NCBI GenBank assembly: GCA_963730065.1
Contig: CAVSQL010000007.1
Coordinates: 124,001-188,000 of the forward strand
Reading direction: 5' to 3'
Origin: UBA9676 sp963730065
GTDB taxonomy: Bacteria; Actinomycetota; Actinomycetes; Streptosporangiales; Streptosporangiaceae
Length of the DNA stretch: 64,000 nt
Positions 7,488-16,010 of this stretch are shown one piece after another. The translations under genes were made by a program, and so were the position numbers. Below the pieces are notes generated by a model. The model searched no databases and was not told where the DNA came from. It saw only the letters and a program-made list of their open reading frames with translations. Numbering within the stretch: the stretch's first letter is position 1; every line of letters starts with the position of its first letter.

Positions 7488-8396
7488 ATGCGGATTGGCG
7501 TTTCACTGCAGGAGCGGCGCGGCCCCGACCCGATGAGCGGCCTGCGGGACCAGGCGCGGCAGGCCGCTGACCACGGGTTCGCATCGGTCTGGCTGAACAA
7601 CATCTTCGGGCTGGACGCGCTGACCGCGCTGGCCGTCGTCGGCAACCAGGTGGGCGGCATCGAGCTGGGGACGGCCGTGGTACCCATCTACCCACGCCAT
7701 CCAGCCGTCCTGGCCCAGCAGGCGCTGACCGCGGCCGCGGCCTGCGGGGGTCGGCTGGTGCTGGGGATCGGCCTGTCCCACAAGATCGTGATCGAGGACA
7801 TGTACGGGTACGACTTCAGCCGGCCGCTCCTGCACATGCGGGAGTACCTGGCCGTGCTGATGCCGCTGATGGAGCGGCGCCCAGCCTCGTTCACCGGCAC
7901 GACGGTCCGCGCCAACATCGGCCTGACCACGCCGGGGGAGGGCCGGGTGCCGGTGCTGCTCGCGGCGCTCGGCAGCCAGATGCTCCGGCTGGCCGGCCAG
8001 CAGGCCGACGGCACGATCCTGTGGATGACCGGGCCCGCCACGGTGCGGGATCACATCGTCCCGGCGATCACCGAGGCGGCCGCCGCCGGCGGGCGCCCCG
8101 CCCCGAGGGTGGTCTGCATCCTGCCGGTGTGTGTCACCAACGACCCGGACGGCGCGCGGGAGCGGGCCGCGCGGGTGTTCGCGATCTACGGGGAGCTGCC
8201 GTCCTACCGGGCCATGCTCGACCGCGAAGGCGCCAGCGGGCCGGGCGACGTGGCGATCGTCGGCGATGAGGACGCCGTCGGCGCCCAGATCCGTGCCCTC
8301 GGCGACGCCGGCGTCACCGACTTCGTGGCCGGCGAGTACGGGCGCGGCGAGGACGCCGCCCGCACGCGCGCCCTGCTGCGCTCGCTGCTGGCCTGA
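7488..8396 (+). CDS. LLM-class (probably F420-dependent) oxidoreductase
   Basis: A 302-residue luciferase-like TIM-barrel flavoenzyme. The segment RIGVSLQERRG opens the barrel; GTAVVPIYPRHPAVLAQQ, GGRLVLGIGLSH and the VLLAALGSQMLRLAGQQADG region are typical of the actinobacterial F420 subfamily. The cofactor choice (F420 rather than FMN) is inferred from these features and the host group; the substrate cannot be told. ATG at 7488 follows GGGAGG (7474-7479) by eight bases. It stands alone between the divergent thioredoxin gene and the phosphoribosyltransferase fusion. Confidence 0.88.
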   Translation: MRIGVSLQERRGPDPMSGLRDQARQAADHGFASVWLNNIFGLDALTALAVVGNQVGGIELGTAVVPIYPRHPAVLAQQALTAAAACGGRLVLGIGLSHKIVIEDMYGYDFSRPLLHMREYLAVLMPLMERRPASFTGTTVRANIGLTTPGEGRVPVLLAALGSQMLRLAGQQADGTILWMTGPATVRDHIVPAITEAAAAGGRPAPRVVCILPVCVTNDPDGARERAARVFAIYGELPSYRAMLDREGASGPGDVAIVGDEDAVGAQIRALGDAGVTDFVAGEYGRGEDAARTRALLRSLLA

Positions 8397-8482
8397 CCGG
8401 GCTGCCGCCGGGGCCAGCACGATCGGGACCTCCGCCTCTGTCACGCCCGTCGCTGGGTACAGACTGGAACAGGACGGAGGCG

Positions 8483-9880
8483 ATGACCATGCCGTTCCTC
8501 GACCGGTCGGACGCTGGCAGGCGGCTGGCCGACCGGGTACTGCATCTGCGCGGTGAGGACGTGGTGGTGCTCGGCCTCCCCCGTGGTGGCGTGCCGGTGG
8601 CGGCGGAGGTGGCCCGGGCGCTGGGGGCGCCCCTCGACGTGATCCTGGTGCGCAAGCTCGGTGTGCCGGTCCAGCCCGAGCTCGGCATGGGTGCGATCGG
8701 GGAGGGCGGCATCAGGATCATCAATGCCGACGTGGTGGCCATCGCGCATGTCACCGACGAGGAGATCGCCGCGGTGGAACAACGTGAGCGGGCGGAACTC
8801 GATCGGCGGGCACGCCGTTTCCGCGGCGAGCGGCGCCGCACGCCGCTGACCGGGCGGATCGCGATCATCATCGACGACGGCATCGCGACCGGGTCGACCG
8901 CCCGGGCTGCCTGCCAGGTGGCGAGGGCGCAGGGCGCCGTCCGGGTGGTGCTGGCCGTGCCGGTGGCGCCGCCGTCCGCGCGCGGCGCACTGGCCGCCGA
9001 TGCGGACGAGGTGATCTGCCTGGAGATGCCGGGGCACTTCATGGCGATCGGCGAGTGGTACCAGGACTTCTCCCAGACCAGCGACCAGGAGGTGGTCTCA
9101 CTGCTGCGGCGCGCCGCCGGGGAAGGCAGCCTGGCCCAGGCCAGGGAAGGCAGCCCGGCCCCGGCCGGGGCGCGCCCGCTGGACGGCACCGGCGCGCCGC
9201 CCCCCGGCCCGGCCGCGGCCCGGGATGGCGAGGTCGTGATCACCACCGGCCCGGTCCGGCTGGCCGGGCATCTCAGCGCGCCCGGCGCCGGGGCGGGGAT
9301 CGTGGTTTTCGCGCACGGCAGCGGGAGCAGCCGGCACAGCCCCCGCAACCGATTCGTGGCCGGCGTGCTCGCCGACGCCGGGCTCGGCGCGCTGCTGTTC
9401 GACCTGCTGACAGTCGAGGAGGAGCGGGACCGGGCGAACGTGTTCGACATCGGGCTGCTGGCCTGGCTGGGCGCGGCGACCCGATGGCTGCGCGGGCAGC
9501 CGGGCCTGGCCGACGGCCGCATCGGGTACTTCGGGGCCAGCACGGGCGCCGCGGCCGCGCTGCTGGCTGCGGCCGAGCCGGGCGCCGGGGTGGCCGCCGT
9601 GGTCTCCCGTGGCGGCCGCCCCGACCTGGCGATACCGCGGCTGGCGGAGGTACGCGCCCCGACCCTGCTGGTCGTCGGGGGGCTGGATGACATGGTGCTG
9701 CGGATGAACCGCGAGGCCCAGAAATACCTGCGGTGCGAAAACCAGCTCGCCGTGGTGCCCGGCGCGAGCCACCTGTTCGAGGAGCCAGGGACGCTGGAGC
9801 GGGCGGCGGGCCTGGCCCGCGACTGGTTCACCCGCCACCTGGCGCCCGCCCACGGTCAGTCGGCTGGCATCTCCGCGTGA
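8483..9880 (+). CDS. Phosphoribosyltransferase-alpha/beta hydrolase fusion
   Basis: Two-domain protein of 465 residues. Residues about 1-215 are a type I phosphoribosyltransferase; the PRPP loop is IAIIIDDGIATGSTARAA. A Gly/Ala/Pro linker follows (about 215-245). Residues 250-455 form a dienelactone-hydrolase-like alpha/beta hydrolase with the oxyanion segment FAHGSGSSRHSPRNR, the nucleophile elbow FGASTG, the acid in VVGGLDDMV and the histidine in GASHLFEE. The same fusion is known in mycobacteria; its reaction is not established. GGAGG lies two bases before the first ATG and eight before an ATG at 8489, so either may be used. The end overlaps the convergent zinc-ribbon gene by 25 bases. Confidence 0.9.
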   Translation: MTMPFLDRSDAGRRLADRVLHLRGEDVVVLGLPRGGVPVAAEVARALGAPLDVILVRKLGVPVQPELGMGAIGEGGIRIINADVVAIAHVTDEEIAAVEQRERAELDRRARRFRGERRRTPLTGRIAIIIDDGIATGSTARAACQVARAQGAVRVVLAVPVAPPSARGALAADADEVICLEMPGHFMAIGEWYQDFSQTSDQEVVSLLRRAAGEGSLAQAREGSPAPAGARPLDGTGAPPPGPAAARDGEVVITTGPVRLAGHLSAPGAGAGIVVFAHGSGSSRHSPRNRFVAGVLADAGLGALLFDLLTVEEERDRANVFDIGLLAWLGAATRWLRGQPGLADGRIGYFGASTGAAAALLAAAEPGAGVAAVVSRGGRPDLAIPRLAEVRAPTLLVVGGLDDMVLRMNREAQKYLRCENQLAVVPGASHLFEEPGTLERAAGLARDWFTRHLAPAHGQSAGISA

Positions 9881-10020
9881 CACTGCGGGCAGATGGTCGG
9901 CGGATCGTGGTCCGCCACCGCACCGCATGCCGGGCAGACGCGCCGCAGCAGGCAGGCCGGGTCGCCCGGCCGGTCCTCGTCAGCGTCGGGGGCCCCGGCG
10001 CCGGCCCGGTCACCGTTCAT
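9856..10020 (-). CDS. Small zinc-ribbon protein (54 residues)
   Basis: Short protein with two CxxC pairs: CPACGAVADHDPPTICPQC near the C-terminus, an upstream Cys in PACLLRRV, and an acidic N-terminus. The ATG at 10020 overlaps the stop of the DUF488 gene as ATGA, implying coupled translation. The zinc ribbon is seen directly; its role is unknown. It overlaps the 3' end of the convergent fusion gene by 25 bases. Confidence 0.6.
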   Translation of the reverse strand: MNGDRAGAGAPDADEDRPGDPACLLRRVCPACGAVADHDPPTICPQCHAEMPAD

Positions 10021-10385
10021 GGGGTATCCCGCAGTTCCTCGGCCAGCACCGCCGCCTGGCTGTGCTCGATGTCCCTGGTCGCGGTCAGCAGGGTAACCGT
10101 GCCGCCGCGGGCGAGCTGCCGCAGGTGGTCGAGTGCGGCAGACTGCTCCGCCGAGCGCAGCTCCTGCTGGTAACGCTGCCGGAAGTCCGCGAACTTCTCC
10201 GGCTGGTGGCCGTACCAGCGGCGCAATCCGTCCGAGGGTGCCACCGCCTTCAGCCACTCGTCCACCGCGGCGGCGCTCTTGGCCAGCCCGCGGGGCCAGA
10301 GCCGGTCCACCAGCACCCGTCGCCCGTCGGAGGGGCCGGGGGCCTCGTAGACGCGGCGCAGCCGCACCTGTGCGGGTGCCGCCAT
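10017..10385 (-). CDS. DUF488-family protein
   Basis: A 122-residue protein of the DUF488 family. Typical motifs are visible: VRLRRVYE at the start, GRRVLVDRLWPRGLAKS, WYGHQPEKFADFRQRY, and GGTVTLLTATRDIEHSQA. Family function is not established. It is the first gene of a pair with the zinc-ribbon protein and is divergent from a MarR-type gene. A 13-bp-arm inverted repeat lies 34 bases upstream. Confidence 0.9.
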   Translation of the reverse strand: MAAPAQVRLRRVYEAPGPSDGRRVLVDRLWPRGLAKSAAAVDEWLKAVAPSDGLRRWYGHQPEKFADFRQRYQQELRSAEQSAALDHLRQLARGGTVTLLTATRDIEHSQAAVLAEELRDTP

Positions 10386-10418
10386 CGCGCCTCCGTTATG
10401 CCTGCCGTGGATGTCGGC

Positions 10419-10461
10419 CCCTGGCTTCCCCGGTGAGTGGGGTCGAAAGGGGAAGCCAGGG
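10419..10461. promoter_or_regulatory. Long perfect inverted repeat between DUF488 and MarR-type genes
   Basis: CCCTGGCTTCCCC (10419-10431) and GGGGAAGCCAGGG (10449-10461) are exact 13-bp arms with a 17-base spacer. The position, midway between divergent genes, suggests a shared operator or a leader hairpin. There is no T-run after either arm. An AT-rich stretch (ACAAATTAATCG) follows on the marR side and is the likely promoter region. Confidence 0.7.
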
Positions 10462-10528
10462 CGGTTGGCGACAAATTAATCGTAGCACGACATGGTTGCC
10501 AGGTGAGGTGGCAGCATACGGTAAAGGA

Positions 10529-10966
10529 GTGCACGAGCTGACCCGCAGCGACTTCGAGAACCTGCTGGCCTTCCGCATCAGCCTGCGCCGGTTCCTGCAC
10601 TGGAGCCAGACCCAGGCCCGCGCGGTCGGTCTTACCCCCGCCCAGCATCAGCTGCTGGTCGCGATCAAGGGGCACCCCAGCGGCCAGGAGCCCACCATCG
10701 GTGATCTCGCCGGCTACCTGCTGCTGCGCCACCACAGCGCGGTCGAGCTCGTGGACCGGGCGGCGTCGGCAGGGCTGGTGGAACGCCGCGGCGACGCCGA
10801 GGACGGCCGGGTGACGCGGGTCGGGCTGACCGCTGACGGCGAGACCCGGCTGAGCAAGCTGGCCCCCGCGCATCTCGACGAGCTGCAGAACCTGGCTCCG
10901 GTCCTGGACCAGCTCGTGGCCGGCTGGGCGGCCCACGACCCCGATGGCCCCGGCGTCCGGCGCTGA
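10529..10966 (+). CDS. MarR-family transcriptional regulator
   Basis: Winged-helix regulator of about 145 residues: helices around FRISLRRFLHWSQ, the recognition region IGDLAGYLLLRHHSAVELVDRA, and the wing AGLVERRGDAEDGRVTRVGLT. MarR proteins usually repress their own and neighbouring genes and release DNA on binding a small molecule. The start is uncertain: GTG at 10529 has GGAG overlapping it, and GTG at 10508 is an alternative, so the message may be leaderless. A TGCCA-7-TGGCA inverted repeat (10497-10513) near the start could be its operator. The divergent DUF488 pair is the likely target. Confidence 0.85.
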   Translation: MHELTRSDFENLLAFRISLRRFLHWSQTQARAVGLTPAQHQLLVAIKGHPSGQEPTIGDLAGYLLLRHHSAVELVDRAASAGLVERRGDAEDGRVTRVGLTADGETRLSKLAPAHLDELQNLAPVLDQLVAGWAAHDPDGPGVRR

Positions 10967-11409
10967 CATCAGCCCGGCATTGGCCCACCGGGCCGGATGT
11001 GAGGGGGCGTGGCCCGGCCGCCGCCGCCGCCCGTTACCACTCTGCGGCCGAGCGGGGGCTTGCAGGCACCGAACGGGCTATGTCAGGATTGCGCAACTTG
11101 AACAGACATTCAGGAGATGAGGGCATCGGGTGAAGCCGGGCTGTCCGTGTGGATGGCGCAGCCGCAAAGGCGGCCGCGCCCGCCGGATGGCCAGCGTTCC
11201 TCGCCTGTGCGCCGGTCGCCGGGGGTTACTCCCATGAGCCCACTCGGCCAGGAGCCCGGCGACGTCCCAGCGCGACACAGGTGTTACCGCCATGCCCGCC
11301 CGCATGGCTGCCTCCATCCAGGCCTCCGGCTGACCCACGGATCGCCGCTCAGTCCAGAGATCTGCCGGCCAGCCGCCGTCGGCTGTTTGAAGAACGAAGG
11401 TGAACGTGC
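10967..11409. other. 443-base gap upstream of the first ABC operon
   Basis: No gene can be supported here. Open frames exist on both strands. The plus-strand one (11117-11413) ends in the GTGA at the transporter start but is Arg/Pro-rich with no family features. The minus-strand one contains a protein-like stretch (FTFVLQTADGGWPADLWTE) but has no start outside the transporter gene; it may be an old gene fragment. The promoter of the ABC operon presumably lies here, but I see no clear -35/-10 pair. Confidence 0.5.
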
Positions 11410-13095
11410 GTGAAACTCCGCCGTGATCATCAAGCGACCCGCCCACATCTGTCCCGCCGCCTGCCGTTCGCCGCGGCCGTCGTGGTGCTCGCCCTGGCCG
11501 CGGCCGCCTGTGGCAGCTCCTCCGGCTCCGGGGGCGCGGTCAAGCAGGGCGGAATCTACCGGCTGGGCAGTGGATCCAGCATCGACTCGCTCAACCCGTT
11601 CGTGGCGTTCAACGCGGACGCCTACTCGACGTTCGAGTACATCTATCCCTACCTCGTCCAGTACAACCCCAAGCTCCAGTTCGTCCCGGACTTCGCGACT
11701 AGCTGGCAGGAGAGCCCTGACGGGAAGACCTGGACGTTCCACACCCGGCCGAACGCCAAGTGGTCCGACGGCAAGCCGCTGACGGCCGCCGACGCCGCCT
11801 GGATGTTGAACACGACCCTCAAGTTCGAGAACGGCCCCACAGCGAACACGGCCGGGACCATCGCGCACCTCGCGAGCGCGAAGGCGCCGAACGCCACCAC
11901 CCTGGTGGTGACCTACAAGCAGCCGGTGGCTAACGTGCTGTCCCAGCTTCAGCAGCTTCCGATCCTGCCCGAGCACATCTGGGCGAAGTACGCGGCCGGC
12001 AACGGCAAGGCCATAACCACCTTCGCCAACAACGCGCCGATCGTCTCCGGCGGGCCGTTCATCCTGCAGAAGTACACGCCCAAGCAGATCGCCCTGTTCA
12101 AGCGGAACCCGAACTACTACGGCCCCAAGCCGCACATCGACGGTCTGGGCCTGCAGTTCTTCCAGACCGACGACGCGGAGATCACCGCGCTCAAGGCCGG
12201 GCAGCTCGACGGCATCGAGGTGGTGCCGCCCACCGCGGTGGCCACCCTCAAGGCCGCCCACTTCGTGGTGCGGGAAGCCCCCGGCACCACCTGGGACGAC
12301 TTCATCATCAACTCCAACCCGCAGCAGGACGCCAGCCACAAGGAGCTGATGAACCCGCTGCTGCGGCAGGCGTTCGACGACGCGATCAACCGGCAGCAGA
12401 TCGTCAAGACCTCGCTGCTCGGCTACGGCCAGCCGGGGTCGACGATCATCCCGCCCGCCCTCGGCCACTGGCATGACGCGGCGCTCACGCCCGCGACGTT
12501 CAGCCTGGCCAAGGCGAACCAGCTGCTCGACCAGGCCGGCTTCAAGATGGGCCCGAACGGGGTGCGGATCGCGGACGGCCACCCGATGTCCTACACGGTG
12601 ATCATGCCCGCCGCCACCAGCACCGGCTACGGTGAGCGCTCGTTCGAGATCATCCAGACGGACTTCAAGAAGATCGGCGTCCAGCTGAACGCCAAGAACC
12701 TGGACGACACCGCCGCCTACAACGCGATCCTCGCGAACAACTACAAGAGCTTCGAGCTCTCGATGTGGGACTGGCAGTCGCTGATCGACCCCGATTTCCA
12801 GCTCTCGGTGCTGACCTGCGGCTCCTTCAATGTCTGGAACGACACCGGGTACTGCACCAAGAACTACGACAGCGTGTACCAGGCGCAGGGTGCCGCGCTG
12901 AGCATCGCCAAGCGGCAGCAGCTCGTCTACCAGATGCAGCAGATGATCAGCACCGCGCGCCCCTACCTGGTCATCGACTACGCGGACCTGATCGAGGCGC
13001 ACTCCACCCAGTGGGCCGACCTGCCGCTGGTCGGCGGAAACTCATGGACCGAGCTGTCCAAGATCCCGTTCGAGAGCGTGCACCTGACGGGCTGA
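11410..13095 (+). CDS. Oligopeptide/dipeptide-type ABC transporter substrate-binding lipoprotein
   Basis: Extracytoplasmic solute receptor of the SBP_bac_5 family, 561 residues. The N-terminus is a lipoprotein signal: basic start, hydrophobic stretch, lipobox LALAAAAC with the acylated Cys at residue 34. Family features follow: YRLGSGSSIDSLNPF, WTFHTRPNAKWSDGKPLTA, and LLRQAFDDAINRQQIV. GTG at 11410 follows GAAGGTGA by about eight bases. It is the first of five genes that together make a complete importer. The ligand could be a peptide or another solute; the family does not settle it. Confidence 0.95.
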   Translation: MKLRRDHQATRPHLSRRLPFAAAVVVLALAAAACGSSSGSGGAVKQGGIYRLGSGSSIDSLNPFVAFNADAYSTFEYIYPYLVQYNPKLQFVPDFATSWQESPDGKTWTFHTRPNAKWSDGKPLTAADAAWMLNTTLKFENGPTANTAGTIAHLASAKAPNATTLVVTYKQPVANVLSQLQQLPILPEHIWAKYAAGNGKAITTFANNAPIVSGGPFILQKYTPKQIALFKRNPNYYGPKPHIDGLGLQFFQTDDAEITALKAGQLDGIEVVPPTAVATLKAAHFVVREAPGTTWDDFIINSNPQQDASHKELMNPLLRQAFDDAINRQQIVKTSLLGYGQPGSTIIPPALGHWHDAALTPATFSLAKANQLLDQAGFKMGPNGVRIADGHPMSYTVIMPAATSTGYGERSFEIIQTDFKKIGVQLNAKNLDDTAAYNAILANNYKSFELSMWDWQSLIDPDFQLSVLTCGSFNVWNDTGYCTKNYDSVYQAQGAALSIAKRQQLVYQMQQMISTARPYLVIDYADLIEAHSTQWADLPLVGGNSWTELSKIPFESVHLTG

Positions 13096-13126
13096 CGCCG
13101 GGGGAGACGGCAGGAGGGGCAGGGCC

Positions 13127-14092
13127 GTGCGCAGCACGGACTACATACTGAAGCGGGGGGCCTTCGCCCTCGTCACGGTCTTCGTGGCGCTCACGATCAA
13201 CTTCTTCCTGTTCCGCGTGCTGCCCGGCACCGCGGTGACCAACATTGCGCGAGTGCCGCACGGCAGCCCGCAGCTGCAGCACGCGCTAACCGTCGAGTTC
13301 GGGCTGGACAAGCCGAAATGGCAGCAGTACCTCATCTACCTGAAGAACCTGCTGCACGGGAACATGGGCGTCTCGTTCACCTACCAGCAGCCGGTGAGCA
13401 CACTGCTGATCCAGGACCTGAAGAACACCCTCCCGATGGTCACCGTCGGCACGCTGGCCGCCATCGTCATCGGGGTGATCACCGGTGTCCTGTCGGCCTG
13501 GCGCCGGGGGTCCGTGCCCGACCACGTCAGCACGAACGCGGCCATCTTCTTCTACGCGTTCCCGACCCAGTGGCTGGGCCTGATGCTGCTGATCATCTTC
13601 GCCGGGACGCTCCCGGCGGGCGGCATGCAGAACCCGTTCGTGTTCGGGACCGAGCCGTTCTTCCAGCATCTGGCCGACATCGGCCAGCACATGATCCTGC
13701 CCGCCGCGACGCTCATGCTGACCGCCTACGGCAGCTACACCCTGATCGTGCGCTCCTCGATGCTGGAAACAATGGGGGAGGACTATGTGCTCACGGCGCG
13801 GGCCAAGGGGCTGCCGCCGCGGCGGATCATCCGTCGGCACGCGTTCCGCAACGCGATGCTCCCGCTGCTCACTCTCGTCGCGCTCGACCTCGGCTTCATC
13901 GTCGGCGGGGCGGTGCTGATCGAGGTGATCTTCAGCTGGCCGGGTATCGGGCTGGCCATGTACCAGGCCATCGGGCAGCGCGACTACCCGATGCTCCAGG
14001 GCGGCTTCCTGATCCTGACCGTGGCGGTGATCTTCGTGAATTTCGTCGCTGACCTGCTGTACTTCCGCCTGGACCCGAGGATCTCCGAATGA
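13127..14092 (+). CDS. ABC transporter permease, DppB/OppB type
   Basis: First membrane subunit of the importer, 321 residues and about six transmembrane helices. The cytoplasmic coupling (EAA) motif is visible in LTARAKGLPPRRIIRRHAF. GTG at 13127 follows AGGAGGGG. The stop overlaps the next start as ATGA. Confidence 0.95.
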   Translation: MRSTDYILKRGAFALVTVFVALTINFFLFRVLPGTAVTNIARVPHGSPQLQHALTVEFGLDKPKWQQYLIYLKNLLHGNMGVSFTYQQPVSTLLIQDLKNTLPMVTVGTLAAIVIGVITGVLSAWRRGSVPDHVSTNAAIFFYAFPTQWLGLMLLIIFAGTLPAGGMQNPFVFGTEPFFQHLADIGQHMILPAATLMLTAYGSYTLIVRSSMLETMGEDYVLTARAKGLPPRRIIRRHAFRNAMLPLLTLVALDLGFIVGGAVLIEVIFSWPGIGLAMYQAIGQRDYPMLQGGFLILTVAVIFVNFVADLLYFRLDPRISE

Positions 14093-15048
14093 CACTGCCG
14101 CTCCAGGACCCGCTGCTCTCCGCCGAGGGCCAGGGCCAGCCGTCCCACCGCACCGGGTTCTTCCGCACCGTTCTGCGGGAACGGAAGTCGGCCGTCATCG
14201 GCCTGTCGATCATCGTCTTCTTCGTGGTGCTGTCGATCATCGCCCCCTATATCTCGCCGCACAGCGTCACCCAGCCGAGCTGCGCGGTGTACGCCCCGCC
14301 GTCCAGCGCGCACTGGCTAGGCTGCGACGACGGCGGCATCGACATGCTGAGCCTGATCATGCAGGGCGGCCGGATCTCCCTGGTCGTCGGCTTTGCCGCG
14401 ACGCTGGTCGCCATGATCATCGGGGGCGGGGTGGGGATCCTGTCCGGCTTCTTCGGCGGGATGGTCAACGTCTCCCTGATGCGCGTCACCGACTACCTGC
14501 TGGTGATCCCCGATCTGGTGCTCATGATGGTGATCGCCGACCTGTGGGGGGCCAGCCTGTTCCATGTGATCATGGTGATCGGGATCCTGGAGTGGACCTC
14601 GACGGCCCGGGTCATCCGCGCCCAGGTGATGAGCGTGCGGGAGCGGGTGTACGTCAAACGCGCCCGCGGCATGGGCGCGGGCAATGCCCGGATCGTCTGG
14701 CGGCACATCCTGCCGCAGGTCGGCCCGCTGCTCATCGCCAATACCGTGCTCACCGTCGCCATCGCGATCTACCTGGAGACCGCGCTCGCGTTCCTCGGGC
14801 TGGAAGATCCCTCGGTCACCACCTGGGGGACGATCCTCGAGCACGCCTTCGAGCGGACCGCGATCGCCGCCGGTGCCTGGTGGGCGATCGTGCCGGTCGG
14901 GTTCGCGATCGCCGCCGTCATCGTGGGCTGCTTCCTGCTCGGGCAGGCGGTCGAGGACGCGCTCAACCCCCGGCTGAGGGTCTCCCACCTGGCGTTGCGG
15001 CCGTGGCGGATGCGGCCGCTGGTCGGCCGGGGCCCGGGTGCCATATGA
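14089..15048 (+). CDS. ABC transporter permease, DppC/OppC type
   Basis: Second membrane subunit, 319 residues. A cytoplasmic N-terminus precedes the first helix (SAVIGLSIIVFFVVLSII). The EAA-type coupling segment is VKRARGMGAGNARIVWRHIL and the family ending EDALNPRLR is present. It is translationally coupled at both ends by ATGA overlaps. Confidence 0.95.
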   Translation: MTLPLQDPLLSAEGQGQPSHRTGFFRTVLRERKSAVIGLSIIVFFVVLSIIAPYISPHSVTQPSCAVYAPPSSAHWLGCDDGGIDMLSLIMQGGRISLVVGFAATLVAMIIGGGVGILSGFFGGMVNVSLMRVTDYLLVIPDLVLMMVIADLWGASLFHVIMVIGILEWTSTARVIRAQVMSVRERVYVKRARGMGAGNARIVWRHILPQVGPLLIANTVLTVAIAIYLETALAFLGLEDPSVTTWGTILEHAFERTAIAAGAWWAIVPVGFAIAAVIVGCFLLGQAVEDALNPRLRVSHLALRPWRMRPLVGRGPGAI

Positions 15049-16010
15049 GCCTGCTCGAGGTGTCCGGCCTGCACGTGTGGTTCGAGCCGCCCGGTGCCGC
15101 GGAGGTGCATGCGGTGCAGGGGGTGAGCTTCGCGCTGGACGCGGGTGAGCGGTTCGGCCTGGTCGGCGAGTCGGGCTGCGGGAAGACCACCACCATCCTC
15201 GCGCTGATGGGGCTGCTGCCGCCGAACGCGTCCGCCGCCGGGGAGGTCCTCCTGGACGGCCAGAACATCCTGGCGGGCGGCGAGGAGTCGGTGCAGGCAT
15301 ACCGGTGGAAGGACATCGCGATGGTGTTCCAGGGCGCGATGAACGCCCTGAACCCGGTGAAGAAGGTCGGCTGGCAGATCGCCGAGCCGATGGCCTACCA
15401 CGGCGTCGCGCAGGGCGCCGCCGCCCGTAAGCGGGCCGGCGAGCTGCTGGAGCTGGTCGGCATCCCGGCCGCCTCTGGCGAAAGGTACCCGCACGAGTTC
15501 TCCGGCGGCATGCGGCAGCGGGCCGCGATCGCCATGGCGCTCGCCTGCGAGCCGAAGATCCTGCTGGCGGACGAGCCGACCACCGCGCTCGACGTCATGG
15601 TGCAGGCCCAGATCCTGGAACTGCTCACCGGCCTGGCCCGTGACCTCGGCCTGGCCCTGATCCTGGTCACCCACGACCTGCCGGTCGTCGCCCAGGTGTG
15701 CGAGCGGGCCGCGGTGATGTACGCGGGTGAGATCGTCGAAGCCGGCACGACCGATTCCCTCTACCACGAACCCCGCCACCCATACACCAGGCTGCTCTTC
15801 GCGGCCACGCCCGACCTCTACGCCCAGGACGCGGTGATCTCCATCCCCGGCGCGCCGCCCCGGCTGGACGTCGAGGCCGCTGGCTGCCCGTTCCGCCCGC
15901 GCTGTGACGTGCCGCTGGGCCGCTGCGGCGACGAGCATCCCGAGCTGCGCCTGGTGGAGCCCGGTCACCAGGCCGCCTGCCACCGCAACGACCTGGTGGG
16001 GGCGACATGA
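15045..16010 (+). CDS. ABC transporter ATPase, DppD/OppD type
   Basis: Cytoplasmic ATPase subunit of 321 residues: Walker A GESGCGKTT, Q-loop VFQGAMNALNP, signature FSGGMRQR, Walker B ILLADEPT, and the H-loop in LVTHD. The C-terminal Cys-containing extension of peptide importers is present (GCPFRPRCDVPLGRC). It overlaps the permease stop and the next ATPase start by ATGA. Confidence 0.95.
   Translation: MSLLEVSGLHVWFEPPGAAEVHAVQGVSFALDAGERFGLVGESGCGKTTTILALMGLLPPNASAAGEVLLDGQNILAGGEESVQAYRWKDIAMVFQGAMNALNPVKKVGWQIAEPMAYHGVAQGAAARKRAGELLELVGIPAASGERYPHEFSGGMRQRAAIAMALACEPKILLADEPTTALDVMVQAQILELLTGLARDLGLALILVTHDLPVVAQVCERAAVMYAGEIVEAGTTDSLYHEPRHPYTRLLFAATPDLYAQDAVISIPGAPPRLDVEAAGCPFRPRCDVPLGRCGDEHPELRLVEPGHQAACHRNDLVGAT

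Noticed and set aside
11117..11413. Possible gene whose stop overlaps the first binding-protein start as GTGA
   Set aside because: Any GTGA start has a TGA in the +1 frame; the product is Arg/Pro-rich without similarity, and AGGAG sits too close to its ATG.
11078..11446. Minus-strand frame with a protein-like stretch
   Set aside because: Its only start lies inside the binding-protein gene on the other strand. Too weak to call a gene or a named remnant.
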